Below are positions 7,017-13,481 of a stretch of 33,581 bases of DNA, piece by piece (the first letter of the stretch is position 1; every line of letters begins with the position of its first letter). The position numbers and the translations under genes are program-made. Under the pieces are notes generated by a model. That model saw only the letters and a list, made by a program, of their open reading frames with translations, did not search any database and was not told the origin of the DNA. The DNA comes from an uncultured Verrucomicrobiota bacterium (GTDB lineage: Bacteria; Verrucomicrobiota; Verrucomicrobiia; Chthoniobacterales; JACTMZ01). The DNA lies in NCBI GenBank assembly GCA_903953565.1, contig CAJBKE010000038.1:1-33581 (forward strand). The letters run 5' to 3'.

Positions 7017-7862
7017 TCACGAGGTGCCCGGGCTTGTCTGCCCGTTTCGCGGGACCCCCTTGGCGCAAAGTTCCCACGAATGCACCTGGTCGAGGATCAC
7101 CTCGGCCATCCCCGGATCCGTCCCCACCGCGCGCGAATAAAAAAGCCGCCGCCCCTCGAGCAGATAGGGATTCCTCCGCTCCCGCTCCTCCGCCCCCCCG
7201 CCGCCCGGAATTCCCAACAAACCCGGAATGTCCTCATCGCTGTGCAAACCGTCCGCGATGAAAAACGGCACCGCGATCACGTCTTGGCACGCCGTGATCT
7301 CACACCAGTCTTCGATCTTCGGCGGCGTTTCCATGAACGCCCCGTGCACCTCGGCAAAAATTCCGCGCGCCTTGATGTCCGCGACCTGTGCCTCGACCGC
7401 CTCGGAACTCCTCGTATCGAGCGGCGTCCCGTGCCCGAGCACGAGTAGTGCCGCCTTGGCATAATCGACCCCCGGAGCCACCCCGCGCGCACAATGCAAA
7501 AGCACCTCGGTCATGCGCGGATGACCTCCCACCGGCAAACACAACCGCAAGACCTGCCCGTTCTCCCGCCGCGTCACCGGACCAATCAAAGCGAGTTCCT
7601 TCGGGATGACATTGCGCACAAAATATCCCTCCACCGTGAAATTCGGCACAATGAAAACCTCCGGCATGGTGAGCGCATCCAGCGCCTCCCGCAGTCCGGG
7701 TTCTTCTTTCCAGAACCCGCAACTCACCTCGCCGAATAGTCCCGACTCCCGCAGACGCTCCGTCAATTCCCGCGTCGGTCGACTCGACGTGGCATTGACA
7801 CTCGACCCGTGCGCCAGCACGAGCAGCGCCGCCTCGGGTTTCGGAGCAAAAGGAGCCTTCAT
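7017..7862 (-). CDS. Two-domain CbiX-like sirohydrochlorin chelatase family protein
   Basis: Two chelatase repeats are visible in 281 residues. The first has ALLVLAHGSS near residue 12 and VFIVPNFTVEGYF. The second has ALLVLGHGTP near 142 and VIAVPFFIADGLHSDEDIP. CbiX/SirB enzymes insert Co2+ or Fe2+ into sirohydrochlorin for cobalamin or siroheme. The second domain keeps both metal-site histidines; the first keeps only the HG one, with Tyr where the other is expected. I chose the ATG at 7862 because the frame upstream of it runs through a dispersed repeat (7876-7920). No other tetrapyrrole gene is nearby, so the substrate is uncertain. It starts a probable unit with the glyoxalase and toxin-antitoxin genes. 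Confidence 0.75.
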   Translation of the reverse strand: MKAPFAPKPEAALLVLAHGSSVNATSSRPTRELTERLRESGLFGEVSCGFWKEEPGLREALDALTMPEVFIVPNFTVEGYFVRNVIPKELALIGPVTRRENGQVLRLCLPVGGHPRMTEVLLHCARGVAPGVDYAKAALLVLGHGTPLDTRSSEAVEAQVADIKARGIFAEVHGAFMETPPKIEDWCEITACQDVIAVPFFIADGLHSDEDIPGLLGIPGGGGAEERERRNPYLLEGRRLFYSRAVGTDPGMAEVILDQVHSWELCAKGVPRNGQTSPGTS

Positions 7863-7875
7863 CACGTCCCCCACT

Positions 7876-7920
7876 TGTAGCGCCGGTCTATGACCGCCGG
7901 AACCTAAAAGGTGGATCGCG
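7876..7920. repeat. REP-like half elements (GTAG-type and GTGG-type)
   Basis: TGTAGCGCCGGTCTATGACC (7876-7895) continues to CCGG at 7900. It is a single copy of the GTAG-type palindrome found as an inverted pair at 26403. GGTGGATCGCG (7910-7920) is a lone arm of the GTGG-type element. Both sit in the promoter gap between the chelatase-like gene and the antiporter gene. Confidence 0.75.
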
Positions 7921-7997
7921 TCGAGGCCGGCGCGGTGAAGCCGCACTCAAATCCGATTGACCTTGAGTTACGTTACCCCTCTGGCTGACATTCGCGC

Positions 7998-9284
7998 GTG
8001 CTGACGCTCGCCGCATCCATTTCTGCAGGCACCATCGAACCGAATCCGTGGATGATCCTTCCGTTCGGGGTGATGCTGCTTTCCATTGCTCTCATGCCCT
8101 TCATCCACCTTCACTGGTGGGAGAAGAACTATCCGAAGGTAGCCATCGTTCTCGGACTTTTCACCGCAGGTTACTACTTTTTCGTGCTCGGTGAGCGTGG
8201 TCGCCTGTTGGATGTGGCACACGAATACATCAGCTTTATCGCGCTGATCGGATCCCTCTTCATCGTGGCCGGTGGCGTGCACATCCGCGTGCGAGGCGAA
8301 GCCACCCCGCTGCGCAACACCATCTTCCTAGGAATCGGGGCAGTGATCGCCAACTTCATCGGCACGACCGGAGCTTCGATGCTCATGATCCGTCCCTGGA
8401 TCCGGATGAACAAATACCGCATCACGGCTTTCCACGTGGTCTTTTTCATTTTCATCGTGAGCAACGCGGGCGGCGCGCTCACGCCCATCGGCGATCCGCC
8501 GTTGTTTTTGGGATACCTGAAAGGCGTTCCGTTTTTCTGGACGACCGAGCATCTGTGGATGCCTTGGCTCGTCACCGTCGGTCTGCTGCTGGTCATTTTT
8601 CTGATTGCCGACACGCGCAACTTCCGCCGTGCGCCTGAAGCAGTCCGCGAGCTCGAAACGGCCCACGAGGAATTCCGCGTCGACGGCAAACGCAACTTCA
8701 TCTTCATCGGCATCATCCTGGCTGCCGTTTTTCTCCCCACACCTTGGCGGGAAATCATCATGGGAGCTGCCGCATTGGCTTCCTGGTATGCCACCCCGAA
8801 GCAAGTGCACGAGATGAACCACTTCAATCTCCATCCAATCAAGGAGGTCGCATGGCTTTTTTTCGGAATTTTCGGGACGATGATTCCGGCCTTGGACTAC
8901 CTGCAGTTGCATTCCGACACGCTGGGCGTGGAAACACCGATGCAATTCTATGCGTTCACCGGAGTGCTCTCGGCTGTGCTCGACAACGCGCCCACCTATC
9001 TGACCTTCCTTGCCGCGGCTCTTGGCCAGCAAGGGCTGAGCCTCGGTGAGAGCGCTGATGTGGCCTCTTTTGCCGCATCGCATGCCCAAATCCTCATCGC
9101 CATCTCGCTGGGTGCCGTTTTCTTCGGTGCGGCGACCTACATCGGCAACGGACCGAACTTCATGGTCAAAGCCATCGCGGAGCACGCCAAGGTGGAGACA
9201 CCTTCCTTCGTTGGCTACGTTGTACGTTTCACCTTGCCCTTTTTGGTTCCGATTTTGGCTTTGGTTGCCTGGCTATTCATGTAG
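7998..9284 (+). CDS. NhaD-like sodium:proton antiporter
   Basis: The 428-residue integral membrane protein has about ten to twelve hydrophobic segments, beginning with PWMILPFGVMLLSIALMP. It contains family signatures of the ion transporter superfamily: GTTGASMLMIRP, SNAGGALTPIGDPPLFLGYL, and near the C-terminus SAVLDNAPTYLTFLA and YIGNGPNFMVKAIAE. NhaD-type antiporters exchange Na+ or Li+ for H+ across the cytoplasmic membrane for pH and salt balance. The start is a GTG at 7998 with no obvious ribosome-binding site; the next methionines fall inside the first helix. It is divergent from the chelatase-like gene and 49 bases upstream of a small cysteine-rich protein gene on the same strand. The family is clear; the exact ion is inferred. 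Confidence 0.88.
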   Translation: MLTLAASISAGTIEPNPWMILPFGVMLLSIALMPFIHLHWWEKNYPKVAIVLGLFTAGYYFFVLGERGRLLDVAHEYISFIALIGSLFIVAGGVHIRVRGEATPLRNTIFLGIGAVIANFIGTTGASMLMIRPWIRMNKYRITAFHVVFFIFIVSNAGGALTPIGDPPLFLGYLKGVPFFWTTEHLWMPWLVTVGLLLVIFLIADTRNFRRAPEAVRELETAHEEFRVDGKRNFIFIGIILAAVFLPTPWREIIMGAAALASWYATPKQVHEMNHFNLHPIKEVAWLFFGIFGTMIPALDYLQLHSDTLGVETPMQFYAFTGVLSAVLDNAPTYLTFLAAALGQQGLSLGESADVASFAASHAQILIAISLGAVFFGAATYIGNGPNFMVKAIAEHAKVETPSFVGYVVRFTLPFLVPILALVAWLFM

Positions 9285-9333
9285 TCCAAACCGGCCTATT
9301 TGACTCCGGCACGCGGCGGACTAGGTTGACTAT

Positions 9334-9645
9334 ATGAGATTCGCAGTGCTGCTTCTGTTGCTCTTCAGTGTGGCCGCCGCCCCGCTGTCTCTCGCCGGAG
9401 CATCGCCTATGCCTGCCGCCGAGGCCTGCGCTTCCGCATGTTGCCAGTCCTCGGACGACTGCTGCGCCAAGGCCTGCCAGTGTCCGCCCCTTTCCTGCCA
9501 TGCTCCGGCCGCGCCATCCGCCATGATCCCCGCCGGACAACCCCTCGCGATTTTCTCGCCCGGCAGTTCGGACCGCGTCCGACTGACCGATGATACCTGC
9601 TCCGAGCGGACCTCACGTCCGCCCGTTCCACCGCCGCGAGCCTGA
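9334..9645 (+). CDS. Small exported cysteine-rich protein
   Basis: A clear signal peptide, MRFAVLLLLLFSVAAAPLSLAGA, is followed by a cysteine-dense stretch with eight Cys in about 27 residues: EACASACC, DDCCAKACQC, PPLSC. One more Cys lies near the end, and the tail is SRPPVPPPRA. The mature protein would be periplasmic or outer-membrane associated. Paired cysteines suggest metal binding or disulfide cross-links. The Pro/Arg tail recalls small proteins found with heavy-metal efflux genes, but none are nearby, so that link is weak. It follows the antiporter gene and precedes a second cysteine-rich gene on the same strand. I do not recognise a named family. Confidence 0.68.
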   Translation: MRFAVLLLLLFSVAAAPLSLAGASPMPAAEACASACCQSSDDCCAKACQCPPLSCHAPAAPSAMIPAGQPLAIFSPGSSDRVRLTDDTCSERTSRPPVPPPRA

Positions 9646-9721
9646 GGGCTCACATGGCGTCGGCTTCCGTCCTTGTTGGCGGAAGGAAAATTGGAACGAA
9701 ACCTCAACGGAGATTCAAAAA

Positions 9722-9853
9722 ATGAAAAAATTCATCTTCGCACTTCTGGCGGTCGTCGCCTTGGCCTTCACGGCCACGGCCGCGGCTCCCTGCACCTGCA
9801 CCGACTGCGGCGGCAAATGCTGCCCCTGCGACTGCAGTGCCGGCTGCTGCTAA
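9722..9853 (+). CDS. Exported cysteine-rich mini-protein (43 residues), metallothionein-like composition
   Basis: The ATG at 9722 has a GGAG ribosome-binding site about 11 bases upstream. It encodes a signal peptide, MKKFIFALLAVVALAFTATA, with an AAA cleavage region. The mature part, of about 22 residues, has nine Cys: APCTCTDCGGKCCPCDC then SAGCC. CxC, CxxC and CC spacing is what metallothioneins use to bind Cu(I), Zn or Cd, but those are usually cytosolic. A strong terminator 25 bases after the stop supports a real transcript. The longer frame from 9590 overlaps the previous gene and lacks a signal peptide at its start, so I rejected that start. Function is unknown; periplasmic metal capture or thiol chemistry is an inference. 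Confidence 0.78.
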   Translation: MKKFIFALLAVVALAFTATAAAPCTCTDCGGKCCPCDCSAGCC

Positions 9854-9877
9854 CCTGACCGCCTAGTCAGAACTCAC

Positions 9878-9909
9878 ACGCGCCCCGGGAAACCGGGGCG
9901 CGTCGTTTT
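9878..9909 (+). terminator. Strong rho-independent terminator
   Basis: An 11-base perfect stem (9878-9888 with 9893-9903) made almost entirely of G-C pairs is capped by a GAAA tetraloop and followed by CGTTTTA. It ends the transcript of the cysteine-rich mini-protein gene, possibly including the antiporter gene. Confidence 0.85.
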
Positions 9910-9924
9910 ATGCCGGCAAAGTGG

Positions 9925-9991
9925 GGTGGATCGCGCCGTCCCGGCGCGATATTCCGCGGCAAAGATCGCGATAGGGACACCGCGATCCACC
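9925..9991. repeat. GTGG-type palindromic repeat (BIME-like)
   Basis: The outer arms GGTGGATCGCG (9925-9935) and CGCGATCCACC (9981-9991) are perfect inverted repeats. Inside are two smaller hairpins: ATCGCGCCG-tcc-CGGCGCGAT at 9930-9950, and ATCGCGATAGGG with ACCGCGAT at about 9965-9986. It lies between the terminator of the cysteine-rich gene and the end of the Bat operon. Related copies are at 5978, 22070 and 25766. Confidence 0.85.
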
Positions 9992-10027
9992 TGACAATAG
10001 TAGTTCAGGAGGCTTTGTGGCCCAGCT

Positions 10028-10819
10028 CTACAGCTTGGTTTTCACCTCGGCCAATTCGGCGAAGACGTGGCCGATGAATACTTTGACTTCCACGCGCAGC
10101 GGCAGGCGCAGTTCGTCGTCACTCACCCACACCGTGCCACGTTGGAATTTTTTGTGCGGTTCGAGCGAATAGTCTTTTCCGATCCAGTCGATATCCAACG
10201 AACACCGGATGACGTCGCGCTTTTGTCCCTGCCACCGGAGTTTTTCGCGTCCGAGCACTTTGACCCGGACCAGATACATCCACTCGCCGGGAAAAACCGC
10301 CAAGCTGAGGCTGTCGCCATTGTTCAGCGGTTGGCTGCGTGCGAGCAGCAGCGAACCCGCCATGTCGCGCAGTCCTGCGACATAAAAATTGAGCCAATTG
10401 CCGGGCGAAGCACCTTCCTTTGTGCTTACACGCTGCGAACGCACGCCGCCGGGTCGGAACTCGGAGGTCTCCGTCACGCGGTAGCGCTGGTAGATTTCCG
10501 TCAGCTTGCAGTAAACGGTCTGCCATTCTTTCTCGGCAACTTCGGATTCGAATTCGGCGTCGAGCTTCCAGAGTTTGCGGGCCGCTCCGGTCGTGCCGCC
10601 GCGCACGTTGGTATTCCAAACACCACCCGCACCGCGTTCGAGACGCACATCAGCGGCGGCGGCTTGGATGCCCGACCATCCGAAATTGTAGCGGGCGCGG
10701 ACTTGGTCCGGCGGAGGAGGAAAGTTTCCCGGCCGGAGCGAGGCTGCATCTTGACGCCAACCAGCCTGGACCGCAGAAGCGGAGAGCGCCAAAGCCGCGA
10801 AGAAAGCGAAGCGGGTCAC
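10028..10819 (-). CDS. DUF3108-like exported protein at the end of the Bat operon
   Basis: Starting at a GTG at 10819, the protein has a signal peptide (TRFAFFAALALSASAVQA) and about 245 mature residues rich in beta-strand pattern, with YNFGWSGIQAAAADVRLE, SLAVFPGEWMYLVRVKV and RGTVWVSDDELRLPLRVEV. These resemble DUF3108 proteins, periplasmic proteins of unknown function. The GTG overlaps the TGA of the previous gene (GTGA), indicating translational coupling. That is why I preferred it to an in-frame ATG at 10912, which lies inside the upstream gene and lacks a signal peptide. Its place in the operon suggests an envelope role linked to the Bat system. The family call is moderately sure. Confidence 0.7.
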   Translation of the reverse strand: MTRFAFFAALALSASAVQAGWRQDAASLRPGNFPPPPDQVRARYNFGWSGIQAAAADVRLERGAGGVWNTNVRGGTTGAARKLWKLDAEFESEVAEKEWQTVYCKLTEIYQRYRVTETSEFRPGGVRSQRVSTKEGASPGNWLNFYVAGLRDMAGSLLLARSQPLNNGDSLSLAVFPGEWMYLVRVKVLGREKLRWQGQKRDVIRCSLDIDWIGKDYSLEPHKKFQRGTVWVSDDELRLPLRVEVKVFIGHVFAELAEVKTKL

Positions 10820-11577
10820 GGATTCCCGGGCAAAGCTCCGGGGAAAACAGGTTCCAATGCGGCGGAACGCACCCAACCGTCCACACCGACGGGCAAGCGT
10901 ACGAGCGACCAATCATCGCGCGAGGCGATGACGCGCACCGGTGTACCCACGGGAAGATCGGCCAGTTTTTGCGCGTTGTCCGCCGGCGTGCTGCGCGCAT
11001 CGGCGGCATCGCCCACCACGATGGATGTTTTGGCCAAGGCCACGCGCGAATCACCGGCCCATGCAGCCGCGACAAGAGTGGCTCCGATGACCGCGACAAG
11101 AACGCCGAGGATTGCCAGGCCCGGACGGCGTTTGGCGGCGAACACGGCGAAGACGAGAAGGATCGAGCCGGCCCAGAACAACAGGCTGCCAAGCAAGGCG
11201 AGCAGGTCGAACGAGATGTATTTGCCGACAATTTCCGCCGCTCCCAAACCGGGAGCAGGAACACCGAGTTTGCCCAGCACGTGCTCGAGACTGCTGCGCG
11301 CCGCGCTGTTTCCGGGTTCGAGAGCGAGGGCGCGGCGATAATTGATCGCGGCGGACACATCGCGGCCGAGCCGGAAATCGGCATGGCCGAGATTGAGAAA
11401 AACCGCGGGGTTGCGCGAACCCGCTTTGACCAATTGCTCGTAGGCGTCGCGCGCCGCGGCGTAATCACCCTCGGCATAGGCGCGGTTGCCCTGTTCGAAG
11501 AACGTATTTTCGTCGGCGGGTTGGGCCCAAGCCGCGGTCGCGGCGAGAAGGAGAACGGTAAGAATTTTGCTAAGCAT
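10816..11577 (-). CDS. BatE-like TPR and SH3-domain membrane protein
   Basis: The 253-residue protein has a signal peptide (MLSKILTVLLLAATAAWA), then two to three TPR-like helices (about 25-95) including FFEQGNRAYAEGDYAAARDAY and a following AVFLNLGHADFRLG. Two transmembrane segments follow (about 115-165), then an SH3b-like domain: VVGDAADARSTP, LPVGTPVRVI, DGWVRSAALEPV. BatE proteins of Bacteroides and Leptospira have the same TPR, membrane and SH3 order. The periplasmic repeats probably mediate contacts within the Bat complex. The ATG overlaps the end of batD by 8 bases. A longer frame on the same strand reaches 11898, but that part lies inside batD and is not credible. Confidence 0.78.
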   Translation of the reverse strand: MLSKILTVLLLAATAAWAQPADENTFFEQGNRAYAEGDYAAARDAYEQLVKAGSRNPAVFLNLGHADFRLGRDVSAAINYRRALALEPGNSAARSSLEHVLGKLGVPAPGLGAAEIVGKYISFDLLALLGSLLFWAGSILLVFAVFAAKRRPGLAILGVLVAVIGATLVAAAWAGDSRVALAKTSIVVGDAADARSTPADNAQKLADLPVGTPVRVIASRDDWSLVRLPVGVDGWVRSAALEPVFPGALPGNP

Positions 11578-13480
11578 GGTTTTTGGCGAATTTATCGAGC
11601 AGATCGACGATGCGGCGGCGTTCCTGATCGTCGAGCGGACCGCCACCCGTGCGTCCGTAGTTGAGTTCGTCGCGTTTGGCCAACACGGATTGCAATTCAC
11701 CGCGCTCGGTCGGATCGGAAACACGGCGCGCGAGCGCTTCGTTCGGATCGATGAGGGCGGCGGGCTTGTTGTCCAGCAGGGCGAGACGCGCGAGAACGAA
11801 TTGCCCGGCCGCCGCGTAGAACTCCACCGGGTCGGTGGCTTTCTGCCACGAGGCCTTGGCGGTGCGCACCGCACCCTCGAGTTCGACCGTCCGTGCATCC
11901 TTCTTCCCGCGTTTGCGCATCCAGAGCAGATACGGAATGGAAATGATCAGGGCAGCCAGGACAGCGAAGTTGAGCAGGCGGAACCAGTCCGATGCGACCC
12001 ACGGACGGAAATCCGGGGCATGCGCCGACAAGGCCGCCGCCGGCGCGGCGATATCCGTGGGACCGCCTTGCGTCGGCGGCAAATCTTCGTCCGCCCCCGC
12101 GGCCGTCGAGGTCGCATCGGCCGCCGCCCCGCCTCCCGCCGCGGTCACCGCCACAGGACCGGTGGTCAGGGTGACATATTTTTTCTTCAGCGGATCGAAG
12201 TAAGAGAAGGAAGCACCGGGCGTGGAAGAACGGTCTTCGCGGGCGACCACGCTGTATTCGAACGTCTTGGTTCCGCCGAAACCGATCGTGTCGTTGCCGT
12301 CGAAGGATTCTTTCGGCGCGTAGGTGCGCCATCCGTCGGTCCCGGTGAGTTCGGGGGGCGTCATGGCATCGAAATTCCCGCGGCCCTCGACCTTGAGTGT
12401 CATAGTGACCGGCTCGCCCGCCGCGGTGGTGTCCGGGTCGGCGGAGGATTTCATGGTGAATTGACCGACGGCACCGGAGAAATTTTCCGGACGGTCTTCC
12501 TTCGGAAGCGGCTGCACGTCGAGCTGGCGTCCGTCGGTCGACGCCTGGACGTTTTCCGCGCGTCCGAAACCGGGCATGGGGAAGTTTTGGAAAAACTGGT
12601 CGAAGAAAGGATCGAGTCCGGGCGGGCCGCCGGCCGCGACCATGCGTCCTTCCATTTGCGCGGGCGGAATTTCCAGTTCCCCGGATTTGGCCGGCGTGAC
12701 CGCGCTGCGGAAGGTGACGATGTTGTAGGGGATATCCTCGATGTATTGCTCGGTCTGCTCGGGCTCGCTGAGCGGGGCGGCCGTGAAGCCGTCGCCGCCG
12801 AAGGTCGGGCGCTGCAGGTTGTCGAACTGGCAGTCGGCGCGGAAATAGAAGCGCAGTTCGACCGGAACCACTTCGCCGACGTAGACGCTTTTGTCGCCGA
12901 TGACGATCTCGCCGAAATACGGTGCTGGCTCACCCGAGTCGGTGCGCGGCACGGTGCGGCCCGGAGCGGGCTGGGGCTGGGTTTGGCGTGGCGGACGCTG
13001 CTGTTGCTGCTGGCGTTGCTGCTGCATCGGCGGAGGCGGAAGCATTTGCTGCCCGCCCCCCGGGCCGGGAGGCGGCGGAAGTCTGCCTCCGGGACCGCTG
13101 ACGCGCAGACTCACGGCCGGCGTGCGCACTTGGCTTCCGTCAACCTGCACGGCAAAGCCGGGAATGGTGAAGTTACCCGGGCGATTCGGGATGACGGTGT
13201 ACGAGTAGATGGCCATCGAAGAGGCCTGCATGTTGACGATCTCGGTGCGCTGCGATTTGCCGGTCAGGCGGATCTCGAGACCGTCCACCCCGAGCGAGCG
13301 CGGCATGTCGCCCGGGCGACCGACATTGATGAACTGGTATTGCAACTGCAAGGGCGCGCCAACCTGCCCAGTTTGGGAGCTGATCGAGGCATTGACCTGC
13401 GCGCGGGCGGCGGGAAGGGAGCAAAGCAGGAGCACCGCGGCGGCGAGCAATCGGGAAGCAAAATTCATGGGCGTGTTCAT
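11570..13480 (-). CDS. BatD-like protein (aerotolerance operon)
   Basis: This protein of about 636 residues has a signal peptide (LLAAAVLLLCSLPAARA), several beta-sandwich repeats with sequences such as YSYTVIPNRPGNFTIPGF and VTMTLKVEGRGNFDAM, a Pro/Gln-rich linker (about 140-180) and one transmembrane helix near residue 465 (AVLAALIISIPYLLW). A cytosolic tail ends in RRIVDLLDKF. BatD is thought to link the VWA proteins BatA and BatB to the periplasm. I chose the ATG at 13480, which follows the TAA of the upstream gene after one base; an ATG at 13501 would overlap that gene and add seven residues. Membrane topology matches the family. Confidence 0.85.
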   Translation of the reverse strand: MNTPMNFASRLLAAAVLLLCSLPAARAQVNASISSQTGQVGAPLQLQYQFINVGRPGDMPRSLGVDGLEIRLTGKSQRTEIVNMQASSMAIYSYTVIPNRPGNFTIPGFAVQVDGSQVRTPAVSLRVSGPGGRLPPPPGPGGGQQMLPPPPMQQQRQQQQQRPPRQTQPQPAPGRTVPRTDSGEPAPYFGEIVIGDKSVYVGEVVPVELRFYFRADCQFDNLQRPTFGGDGFTAAPLSEPEQTEQYIEDIPYNIVTFRSAVTPAKSGELEIPPAQMEGRMVAAGGPPGLDPFFDQFFQNFPMPGFGRAENVQASTDGRQLDVQPLPKEDRPENFSGAVGQFTMKSSADPDTTAAGEPVTMTLKVEGRGNFDAMTPPELTGTDGWRTYAPKESFDGNDTIGFGGTKTFEYSVVAREDRSSTPGASFSYFDPLKKKYVTLTTGPVAVTAAGGGAAADATSTAAGADEDLPPTQGGPTDIAAPAAALSAHAPDFRPWVASDWFRLLNFAVLAALIISIPYLLWMRKRGKKDARTVELEGAVRTAKASWQKATDPVEFYAAAGQFVLARLALLDNKPAALIDPNEALARRVSDPTERGELQSVLAKRDELNYGRTGGGPLDDQERRRIVDLLDKFAKNHA

Positions 13481-13481
13481 C

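Noticed and set aside
7959-7997. Possible sigma-70 promoter upstream of the antiporter gene (TTGACC or TTGAGT with a weak -10)
   Set aside because: No convincing -10 hexamer lies at the right spacing; too weak to annotate.
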